A DNA stretch of 49,613 bases from an uncultured Anaerolineales bacterium (GTDB lineage Bacteria > Chloroflexota > Anaerolineae > Anaerolineales > Villigracilaceae): assembly GCA_949319575.1 (NCBI GenBank), contig CASGHD010000157.1, forward strand, positions 1 through 49,613, written 5' to 3'. This document shows, piece after piece, positions 17,310 through 24,325 of the stretch (its first letter is position 1; each line of letters opens with the position of its first letter). The notes below the pieces were generated by a model. The model saw only the letters and a program-made list of their open reading frames with translations, had not been told where the DNA came from and ran no database searches. Made by a program: the position numbers and the translations under genes.

Positions 17310-18632
17310 CTACTTGCAGGGACCGGAACTTGCGCAAGCCGCAACGAGCGAGGCTTGGAACGCGGCCACGTCGCCGCTGGCGAGGAACAGACCGAGAGCG
17401 GTATCGATCTCCGTCTTCCACGAGTCGTTGGCGACCACACCGTGCGTCAACGAACCGACAACGGTGTTGGAGGACCAATCGTCCATGGCAGATTGCAGAT
17501 ATTCACCGAACAGCGATTTGTCGCAGTCGGTGCGCGCGCAGATGGACCCCTTGACCGGGTTGAACGCTTCCTGACCTTCCTTGGAGCCTGCCACCTTCAA
17601 CCATTCGAGCGCGGCGTCCCGATGGGGCGCGCCAACCGCAAGGACGAAGGAATCGGAGAGGAACTGGAAGATGCCATTAGCGCCCGGAGTCGCCGCCCAA
17701 CCGTAATCGGTATTGGCGGTCTTGCCCAACTCGATGAAGTAGCCAGCCGCCCAGTCGCCCATCACATTGAATGCGGCTTCACCGTTCACCACAAGTTGCG
17801 AGGCATCCTGCCACGTCAACGAAGCGGAGTCGCTGTTGGCGTAGCTCAACACTTTGGCATAATTCTCCAAAGCGGTCTTGACTTCGGCGCTACCCCAATC
17901 GGTGGAGCCGTCCCACAGACCGTTGTAGGCATCGGGTCCGAGCGTGCCAAGCAGAACGGTTTCGAACAGGTGCATCTTCGTCCATTGCTCGCCGAGCGCG
18001 AGGGGTTGAACGCCTGCGGCTTGCAGGGTATCCATCGCGGCGAACCATTCATCCATGGTGGACGGCACTGCCACGCCGTTGGCTTCGAGCAAGCCAGGGT
18101 TGTACCACAACACATTCGCGCGGTGGATGTTGACCGGCACGGAGTAGATATTGCCGTCCTGTGAGATCAACGGAATCAATGTTTCGGGCATCACATCGAG
18201 CCAGCCCTCGGATGCATACAGATCGTTCAGCGGTTCGATCTGACCGGCGGCAACGTAGGTGCCGATCAGTTCCTGACCCGCGTGCCCCTGCCACGAATCG
18301 GGGGGATCGCCAGCCTGCAAGCGGGTTGCAAGGACTGCGCGCGCGTTCGTGCCGGCGCCGCCAGCGACTGCCGCATTGATGAATTCGATGTTCGGGTCTG
18401 TGGCGTTGAACACTTTGATCATGGCTTCGAGACCAGCCGCTTCACCGCCGCCGGTCCACCATGAGAACACTTCCACTTGATCCGCCGCGGCGGGCGCTTC
18501 GGTTGCGGCAGGCGCCTCTGTGGCAGGCGCTTCGGTTGCGGCTGGGGCTTCAGTCGCCGCGGGCGCGCAAGAGGCAAGCGCGAGGGAAACGATCATCAAC
18601 GCGCTCAACAGGTAAAACAGTTTCTTATTCAT
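17310..18632 (-). CDS. sugar ABC transporter substrate-binding lipoprotein
   Basis: A 440-residue extracellular solute-binding protein of the MalE class. Its signal peptide ends in the lipobox LALASC (cleavage before Cys 22). A linker of repeated Ala-Thr-Glu-Ala-Pro units follows, then the binding fold starting VEVFSWWTGGGEAAGLEAM. The repeated linker is typical of Chloroflexota lipoproteins and tethers the domain away from the membrane. AGGAG lies 7 nt before the ATG. The gene follows the ROK regulator by 76 nt on the same strand and is probably co-transcribed from the ROK promoter. Confidence 0.93.
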   Translation of the reverse strand: MNKKLFYLLSALMIVSLALASCAPAATEAPAATEAPATEAPAATEAPAAADQVEVFSWWTGGGEAAGLEAMIKVFNATDPNIEFINAAVAGGAGTNARAVLATRLQAGDPPDSWQGHAGQELIGTYVAAGQIEPLNDLYASEGWLDVMPETLIPLISQDGNIYSVPVNIHRANVLWYNPGLLEANGVAVPSTMDEWFAAMDTLQAAGVQPLALGEQWTKMHLFETVLLGTLGPDAYNGLWDGSTDWGSAEVKTALENYAKVLSYANSDSASLTWQDASQLVVNGEAAFNVMGDWAAGYFIELGKTANTDYGWAATPGANGIFQFLSDSFVLAVGAPHRDAALEWLKVAGSKEGQEAFNPVKGSICARTDCDKSLFGEYLQSAMDDWSSNTVVGSLTHGVVANDSWKTEIDTALGLFLASGDVAAFQASLVAACASSGPCK

Positions 18633-18708
18633 ACTTCTTCTCCTAATCTAATTTGGAAACACGGATATTCGACATGGATGCACTTAAGTTCTTCCTCACG
18701 CCTCAGCA

Positions 18709-19944
18709 TCACCTCCTTTCAATACTCGATGGGTTCCACATGATGTCTTCGACTACGATTGCGACCGCGCCAAATAAACTGGCGTCGTCTCCAAACACAG
18801 ACGGGATCACATCCGTCTTCTTCAATACATCGTTCAAAGCGCGTTGCGCGATCGCCGCTTTCATCGCGGGGAGCAAATGTCCGCTCGCCGCGCTCAATGT
18901 GCCGCCAATGACCACTTTCTCCGGGTTGAAGATGTTCACGATCCCGGCGATTCCCTGTCCCATGGCGCGCCCGACCTCTACAAACGACCCCAGCGCCGCC
19001 TCGTCACCGGCATCGGCGGCTTGTTTGATGAGTTCCACAGAAAGGGATGATTCGTTTTTTTCCAACATCAAGTTTGGAATCAGGCTGGAAGACCCATTTT
19101 TCAAACATGCCTCCACGCGTCGAATAACAGCGCGCTGATTGATCGTTGTCTCCCAACAGCCGGGGTTGCCGCAAAAGCACAGTTCGCCGGTCCCCTCCGA
19201 CACGGTGGAAATGTGGCCAATCTCCCCGGCGTACCCGTTATGACCGCGATACAACTTGCCGTTCAAAAAGAGACCGCCTCCCACCCCAACGCCGGCATAG
19301 ATGAAAATAAAATCTCTTGTCTGCCTCATCACGCCGAACAAATGCTCAGCCACTCCAGCGGCATTGGCGTCATTTTCAATGAACACGTTGAGGCCGGTAT
19401 GCTCGGAAAAGATTTTTCGCAACGGGACATTATGCCAGCGCAGGTTGGGTGAAAAAACCATCACACCCTCCTGCAAGTCGACAGTGCCCGGCGCCGCCAG
19501 CCCCAGCCCCAGCAAACGAAGTTTCGAAGAGCGGCATCGCGCAACCGCCTCGTCAACAAGCGCCAACGTTTGATCAATCGTCTTCGTCTGCTCTTCGAAG
19601 GGGTCCGCCTTCTCCTTGCATCTCCAAATCACTTTGCCTACGAAATCCATCAACGCCACAGCCACAAAGTCGACGCCCAATTCCACGCCGATAATCCCTC
19701 CAGCCTTGGGGTTGATCTCCAGCAGGGTGGCGGGACGTCCGGTGCCGATCGTGCCCATCCCAATCTCATGGATCAACCCGCGCGCAAGCAGATCCTCAAC
19801 CAAACTTGAAATAGTAGACTTGTTTAGCTCTGTCATCACAGCCAATTTGGCTCGCGAAAGGGGCGCTTCATTGTGAATGTTTCGAAGAACGAGAGATAGA
19901 TTTGCTTCTCGAAATAAAGCCTGATCAGTTGTTTTTTTCATCAT
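18709..19944 (-). CDS. ROK-family transcriptional repressor (NagC/XylR type)
   Basis: A 411-residue regulator. An N-terminal winged helix (LSRAKLAVMTELNKSTISSL, residues about 29-48) precedes a ROK sugar-sensing domain. That domain has GHISTVSEGTGELCFCGNPGCWE, where the C-x-C-G-x2-G-C motif binds zinc. The phosphate loop reads GVELGVDFV, lacking the Asp of active sugar kinases, as expected of a regulator. It heads the sugar ABC importer operon and its own start overlaps a palindromic operator (19942-19970). Autoregulation relieved by the imported sugar is likely. Confidence 0.92.
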   Translation of the reverse strand: MMKKTTDQALFREANLSLVLRNIHNEAPLSRAKLAVMTELNKSTISSLVEDLLARGLIHEIGMGTIGTGRPATLLEINPKAGGIIGVELGVDFVAVALMDFVGKVIWRCKEKADPFEEQTKTIDQTLALVDEAVARCRSSKLRLLGLGLAAPGTVDLQEGVMVFSPNLRWHNVPLRKIFSEHTGLNVFIENDANAAGVAEHLFGVMRQTRDFIFIYAGVGVGGGLFLNGKLYRGHNGYAGEIGHISTVSEGTGELCFCGNPGCWETTINQRAVIRRVEACLKNGSSSLIPNLMLEKNESSLSVELIKQAADAGDEAALGSFVEVGRAMGQGIAGIVNIFNPEKVVIGGTLSAASGHLLPAMKAAIAQRALNDVLKKTDVIPSVFGDDASLFGAVAIVVEDIMWNPSSIERR

Positions 19945-19996
19945 TAGTATGTTGGGGCAACAAACTAATGATATTCCACCCTTAGAACCTTGTCAA
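19942..19996 (-). promoter_or_regulatory. promoter and palindromic operator of the ROK/sugar operon
   Basis: On the minus strand -35 TTGACA (19996-19991) is followed after exactly 17 nt by -10 TATCAT (19973-19968). Overlapping the -10 and reaching the start codon is a 29-bp inverted repeat (19942-19970). Its arms are 13 nt, CATTAGTATGTTG and its mirror with one mismatch, around GGG. Arms containing TTAGTTTGTT are typical of ROK operators. A repressor bound here would block transcription initiation. Confidence 0.85.
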
Positions 19997-20011
19997 TAAG
20001 GTTTTTCCGAT

Positions 20012-21319
20012 TCACTCACTCAAACCAAACAAGAAAACTAGATCGTTGACGTTCGTCCCACTAGGTCCGGTCTTGATCAAATCGCCCAGCGACTCGAAGA
20101 ACGGATACGCGTCATTTCTCGACAGGCTGTCTGCCGCGCCAAACCCCAGCCTCTCCGCCCTTTCAGCCGATTCACCTGTCGCCACCGCGCCTGCCGCGTC
20201 TGTCGGACCGTCGTCGCCGTCGGTTGCTAATGAGACCAGCATCACATTGGATACATTGCGCAATTCATTGATAGCGGCTAATGCCAATTCTTGATTCCTC
20301 CCGCCTTTGCCGTTGCCTTTGAGAGCCAGCCCTGAGCCGCGTCGAAGGGTAACTGTCGTTTCTCCGCCAGCAATTAAACAAAATGGACGCAGACGTTTTG
20401 AAATTTCATCACGCAGTTTTTTTGCCAGCAAGACTCCCATATCGCGCGCTTCGCCTTGGAGTTCGTTCGTCAGAATTTCAGAATGAAATCCTTCGCGCTG
20501 TGCCTGTTCCAGCGCGGCGCGCGCGGCGAGTTGATTGTCGCCGATGATGATGTTTTGGACGTGGGAGAAGATATCATCGCTTGGCTTTACGAACTTGCCG
20601 CTGAGACGCTGAGTCGCAGAGTCTATGAAATTTGAATCTCCGCGTCTCTGTGCCTCTGCGGCGAAATATTTCTCCAAAATCCTTAGCGCATCTTCGCGGG
20701 TTGTTGGGTCGGGCGCGGTGGGACCGGAGGCGATGGCTTCCAGCGGGTTGCCGATTACATCCGAGAGAATCAGACTGATGATGTTCGCTTTCGTCGCGCG
20801 CGCCAAGCCTCCGCCTTTGACTCGGTCTAGATGGCGGCGGATGGTGTTGATCTCGTTGATGGTCGCGCCAGATGCCAATAACGAGGCGGTGAGATTTTGC
20901 AACTCTTCCAGCGGAATCAATGGCGCGGTCATCAACGCCGAACCTCCGCCAGAGATCAAGCAGACAAGCGTGTCATCTGCTTTTAATGAGGAGACAAATT
21001 CAAGGGCGCGTTCGCCCGCATAAGCGGAGCGCGCGTCGGGGATGGGGTGTCCGCTGAGGAGGAGGGGAAACAGGTTGAAGGTCGAAGGTGAAGCGTACTT
21101 GCTAATGGCGAGCGCGCCCGAAAGTGGAATCGAATCCGCTAGGGCGGTTAACATCGGAACAGCGGCTTTTCCAACTGCGAGACCATACACATCCCCCGCG
21201 ATCTTCGGCAGATGATTCTTTACCGCGCGATATGGGTCAACCGCGTCCAACGCGGCGGATAAAATTCTCAAAATGCGCGGGTCGTTGAGGCTGTGTGTTG
21301 CGAAACGATTCGCGTCCAT
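20012..21319 (-). CDS. glycerate 2-kinase (MOFRL/DUF4147 family)
   Basis: This family phosphorylates D-glycerate to 2-phosphoglycerate. The 435-residue protein has the N-terminal DUF4147 part (VYGLAVGKAAVPML, LICLISGGGSALMTAP-like stretch near residue 115) and the C-terminal MOFRL domain (GGRNQELALAAINE, ATDGDDGPTDAAGAV). The ATG at 21319 (MDANRFATHS) gives the normal N-terminus; a further in-frame ATG lies 13 codons upstream. Residues about 220-240 are encoded by a palindromic octad element (20599-20660) in frame, replacing a segment that is normally conserved in pattern. RidA lies upstream on the same strand. Confidence 0.9.
   Translation of the reverse strand: MDANRFATHSLNDPRILRILSAALDAVDPYRAVKNHLPKIAGDVYGLAVGKAAVPMLTALADSIPLSGALAISKYASPSTFNLFPLLLSGHPIPDARSAYAGERALEFVSSLKADDTLVCLISGGGSALMTAPLIPLEELQNLTASLLASGATINEINTIRRHLDRVKGGGLARATKANIISLILSDVIGNPLEAIASGPTAPDPTTREDALRILEKYFAAEAQRRGDSNFIDSATQRLSGKFVKPSDDIFSHVQNIIIGDNQLAARAALEQAQREGFHSEILTNELQGEARDMGVLLAKKLRDEISKRLRPFCLIAGGETTVTLRRGSGLALKGNGKGGRNQELALAAINELRNVSNVMLVSLATDGDDGPTDAAGAVATGESAERAERLGFGAADSLSRNDAYPFFESLGDLIKTGPSGTNVNDLVFLFGLSE
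20599..20660. repeat. octad inverted array inside the glycerate kinase gene
   Basis: Three 8-nt units (CGCTGAGA, CGCTGAGT, CGCAGAGT) occupy 20599-20622. Three mirrored units (TCTCCGCG, TCTCTGTG, CCTCTGCG) occupy 20637-20660, with 14 nt between the arms. The 62 bp carry no stop in the gene's frame and encode about 21 residues including AEAQRRGDSNF and SATQRLSGK. Confidence 0.85.
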
Positions 21320-21408
21320 GTTTAATATCTTATCATCATGGGCAAGCAAGAGAGACAAAAAAGAAAGCGGTCGCTTTAGGACAACCGCCTTCTTGATCGG
21401 AACCGCTT

Positions 21409-21786
21409 TTACGGCAGTTTTGCGATGGCTTCGATCTCGATCAGAAATTTCTCATCCACCAGCGCGGCGATGATGGTGGCGCGCGCCGGGCGCGGCTCGG
21501 GGAAATACTCCATGTAGATTGGGTTGAACGCCGGGAAGTATTCCGGCTTGGTGATGTAGACGTTCGCCTTCACAACATCTTTGAAGTCGCATCCTGCGGC
21601 TTGCAAGACCGCGCGCATATTTTCCAGCGTGAAGCGGGTCTGCTCTTCGATGGTCGCGCCGATGGTTCCATCCGGTCCGCGCCCCACCTGCCCGGCGATG
21701 AATAGAAAACCGCCGCTGACGATCCCTGGTGAATAAAGTCCCATGGGGTTTGCGCCTTCAGGGAGTATGGCTTTTTTGTCGGTCAT
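21409..21786 (-). CDS. RidA-family enamine/imine deaminase
   Basis: RidA proteins hydrolyse reactive 2-aminoacrylate and related imines released by PLP enzymes. The 125-residue protein is full length, with GLYSPGIVSGGFLFIAGQVG and the active-site Arg and following strand in RPARATIIAALVDEKFLIEIEAIA. The ATG at 21786 is preceded by AGGAG, and the open frame upstream is repeat sequence. It precedes the glycerate kinase gene by 89 nt on the same strand. Confidence 0.93.
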   Translation of the reverse strand: MTDKKAILPEGANPMGLYSPGIVSGGFLFIAGQVGRGPDGTIGATIEEQTRFTLENMRAVLQAAGCDFKDVVKANVYITKPEYFPAFNPIYMEYFPEPRPARATIIAALVDEKFLIEIEAIAKLP

Positions 21787-21815
21787 AGTCGTCTCCTCTT
21801 GAAACAAATTGTTTG

Positions 21816-21910
21816 ATAAGTTATGACTTACGCAGTTGGCGGGCAGTTGTACCGCCGCCTTCGTAGTGCAACTGCGACGAAACAAGCTCAACTGCGTAAC
21901 TCCTATAAGT
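21816..21910. repeat. candidate MITE-like palindrome upstream of ridA
   Basis: TTACGCAGTTG (21828-21838) is mirrored exactly at 21889-21899. A nested GCAGTTG (21843-21849) is mirrored at 21869-21875. With flanks the outer arms match 14 of 16 (21823-21838 and 21889-21904). ATAAGT occurs on both sides (21816-21821, 21905-21910), off by one base from a perfect target duplication. It lies in the 197-nt gap between the LCP and ridA genes and could also act as a transcript-end hairpin. Confidence 0.55.
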
Positions 21911-21983
21911 ATATCTGATGGGCTGGCAGTCTTTCATGAGGTGATGAGTCTGCAAAGGAGCGCTCTTGCCTGCCTCTCAAAAA

Positions 21984-23462
21984 TCACTGCCCCAAACTCT
22001 CAGGCTGGAAGCACGGCTCGTAGTCGGCTCCCAGAATCAAAAGGAAGTTCGAGGCGCTGTTCGGGTCTGCGCCGGCAATCAGGCTATTGGGCGGCAGTCC
22101 CATCACCTGCAAGATCGGGGCGCTGAATGCGGCATCCTGCACGATGGTCTTGTCGATCAAGACTGAGGAGCCATAATCCTGCCGGGCGGAGGGGATGATG
22201 CGGGTTTCGTAGCCGGCGTAATTAAGCCGCGTCGCCGCGAGCGTTTCGAGACCGGGGATGGACGTGCCGTTCATCACCTCGATTGTGACTGCCTGCCTCT
22301 CTGCGACCTTCACCGGCGGGGAGAGCGCCTCGGTAATCAATTGTGGGAGCAGGTCTTTATCCGGTAACAACACGTACGCGCCGCCATCCGTGATCCACGA
22401 ACTGACGTACGGCGGACGGATGTAATAACTGCGGATGTCGGCATTCGTCATTTTGGGGGTGTAGACAGAGAGTTGCAAGAGGTCGCCCAAGCCCAGGTCG
22501 GTTTCGACCGAATCTTTCAGGTTTTCGTACAGTTCAGGGATGCGGGTCAACGTCCCGGCTTGTAATGCCTGGGTGAACAACGCGCGCAACACTTCCTGTT
22601 GCCTGCGCCCGCGGTCGAAATCATTGGATTTTTGGCGCGAGCGGGCATACCATAGGGCGAGATCGCCATCCATGTGAATGACGCCGGGTTCGGCGGTGTG
22701 CAAATACCAGTTATTTTCATTTTCGGGGTCATAACTTGGGTCGATCAGCCGCCAATCGGTGTAGGCGCACGAGACGGGCACATCCACGCCGCCGAGGGTG
22801 TTGACGATATCAGAAAAGCCATTGAAATCGACGAGGGCGGTGTGGTCGATGCGGATGCCGAGGTTGTATTGAATCGTTTCCTTGAGCAAACCCGGCCCGC
22901 CGCCAGGGTACTCGGTGGACTTTCCCACTTGATATGCCGTGTTGATACGATTATTTTCAAAACCGGGGATCGAGACCCACAAGTCGCGCGGAATGGAAAT
23001 GAGCGAGACTTGTCCCTCGTTGGGATGGAGGATCGCAATGACCATTGTGTCGGTGCGAGTCGAACCGGTGAGCGAGCGGCGGTCTGAACCGATGAGTAAA
23101 AAATTGATCGTGTCCTGTCCGTTGTTGAATATCTGGCTATCGAAGGTGGGCTGTGGGGCGATGGTGTTGTTCAACACGACTGCGTTGATGGTGGGGAGCG
23201 GTGTGGCGGTTTCCGGGGGGAGGGAGGATGTCGCAATGGCTGAATCAGCCGCGCTGGTGAGAAGAAGCGGGTCGTTCGCAGGGATGAAAAAACTTGTCGC
23301 GCCAAGGGGTAGGGGTTGGAAGGGAGTCGGTGTCGCGGAGGGAATCGGCGCGGAGGTCACCAGGTCAAAAAAAGATGGCGGTTGGGATGGCGACGGCGAC
23401 GCGGTTGTTCCGCATCCGGCGAGTAGCAACGCCGCAAGGATGATTTGTCGGTTGAAGTTCAT
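21984..23462 (-). CDS. LytR-CpsA-Psr (LCP) family lipoprotein
   Basis: LCP enzymes transfer undecaprenyl-linked glycopolymers to the cell wall. The 492-residue protein has a lipobox LLLAGC near residue 17. A Ser/Thr/Pro linker and the LCP domain follow, with the pyrophosphate-binding pattern FLLIGSDRR, RTDTMVIA, SIPRDLWV, an Arg/Asn pair in NRINTAYQ, and RSRQKSNDFDRGRRQQ. The C-terminus is a LytR_C domain (VTIEVMNGTSIPGLE). Most LCP proteins have an N-terminal membrane helix instead of a lipid anchor. The start at 23462 overlaps the LysM gene by 4 nt, so the upstream open frame to 24053 is not used. Confidence 0.9.
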   Translation of the reverse strand: MNFNRQIILAALLLAGCGTTASPSPSQPPSFFDLVTSAPIPSATPTPFQPLPLGATSFFIPANDPLLLTSAADSAIATSSLPPETATPLPTINAVVLNNTIAPQPTFDSQIFNNGQDTINFLLIGSDRRSLTGSTRTDTMVIAILHPNEGQVSLISIPRDLWVSIPGFENNRINTAYQVGKSTEYPGGGPGLLKETIQYNLGIRIDHTALVDFNGFSDIVNTLGGVDVPVSCAYTDWRLIDPSYDPENENNWYLHTAEPGVIHMDGDLALWYARSRQKSNDFDRGRRQQEVLRALFTQALQAGTLTRIPELYENLKDSVETDLGLGDLLQLSVYTPKMTNADIRSYYIRPPYVSSWITDGGAYVLLPDKDLLPQLITEALSPPVKVAERQAVTIEVMNGTSIPGLETLAATRLNYAGYETRIIPSARQDYGSSVLIDKTIVQDAAFSAPILQVMGLPPNSLIAGADPNSASNFLLILGADYEPCFQPESLGQ

Positions 23463-24322
23463 GGGGAGGGGGATGTTGAAGGAAACGGCGTGAGGGATGG
23501 TGTGGCTGTGGGCGCGGGCGGGATTGTATTCGTGGCGGTCGGTTGAGGCGACGCGGTTGGCATGAAAGTGGCGGTGAGGGTCGGCATTTGGGTGGCGGTG
23601 ACGAAAAAGGTTTGGGTTGGCGTTGGGTTTGGCGACGCGGTGGAGGTGGAGATGCGAATGGTTGCGGTCGCGCCGGGAAGCGGGGCGAGTGTGGGGAGGT
23701 TGGGGACCCACAATAACTGCCCAACATAGATGGTAATCGAAGCGCCCATGCAATTGCCCTGTTGTAACTGCGGGTATGTCAGCCCATACGAAAGGGCGAT
23801 GCGATATAGATTTTCGCCGGGTTGCACCACATGTCTCTTCACCCAACCGAACGGCGGACTGCACGTTACAACGATGGCGGTCGATGCCACCGGCGGAACG
23901 TAGAGAGTTGTTCCGAGTTGTAAGTTTACCGAAGCGAGGCAGTTGGCGTTCTTCAACGCGTCTTCGGTTGTGGCGTATTTTTGCGCGAGGGTGTAAATGC
24001 TGTCTGCAAAAGAGACAAGGATCGGAGTCCAGCCGCTTGGGGGCGGAGGGCAATTTGTGGCTGATGGCGAAATGAACGTCAATGTTGCCGGCGGAGTTTC
24101 TGTGAATGTTGGCGTGTTGGTTGCCATTTCAGAGGTGGTGGGAAGCGAAAGCAAGGTCGGGGTGAAAAGGATCAATGGCGAGGTGGGCGAGATAAAGACG
24201 GGAATCGGCTGGGTGGGCGGCGAAGTGGATTCGGCAATGGCAAGCGAAACTCCCCCGATAACCAGCACGATCGATACGATGGCGATGATGACACCTCCCC
24301 CTACCTGGCGCAGGGCTTGCAT
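23459..24322 (-). CDS. membrane-anchored protein with two LysM domains
   Basis: A 287-residue protein. One N-terminal membrane helix (GGGVIIAIVSIVLVIGGVSLA) is followed by a Thr/Pro-rich spacer and two LysM-type modules. The first is VSFADSIYTLAQKYATTEDAL and onward; the second is VVQPGENLYRIALSYGLTY and onward. A long Thr/Pro tail ends the protein. LysM binds N-acetylglucosamine polymers, so it probably contacts the cell wall or an exopolymer outside the membrane. It starts 3 nt after the sensor kinase gene and overlaps the LCP gene, so the three form one operon. Confidence 0.88.
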   Translation of the reverse strand: MQALRQVGGGVIIAIVSIVLVIGGVSLAIAESTSPPTQPIPVFISPTSPLILFTPTLLSLPTTSEMATNTPTFTETPPATLTFISPSATNCPPPPSGWTPILVSFADSIYTLAQKYATTEDALKNANCLASVNLQLGTTLYVPPVASTAIVVTCSPPFGWVKRHVVQPGENLYRIALSYGLTYPQLQQGNCMGASITIYVGQLLWVPNLPTLAPLPGATATIRISTSTASPNPTPTQTFFVTATQMPTLTATFMPTASPQPTATNTIPPAPTATPSLTPFPSTSPSP

Positions 24323-24325
24323 GGA

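Noticed and set aside
17355..18164. Plus-strand open frame opposite the sugar-binding lipoprotein
   Set aside because: The minus-strand gene has a signal peptide, lipobox and binding fold; the plus frame has no ribosome site or domain.
23463..24053. N-terminal extension of the LCP protein
   Set aside because: It overlaps the LysM gene in another frame, and the start at 23462 gives a normal lipoprotein signal and a 4-nt overlap.
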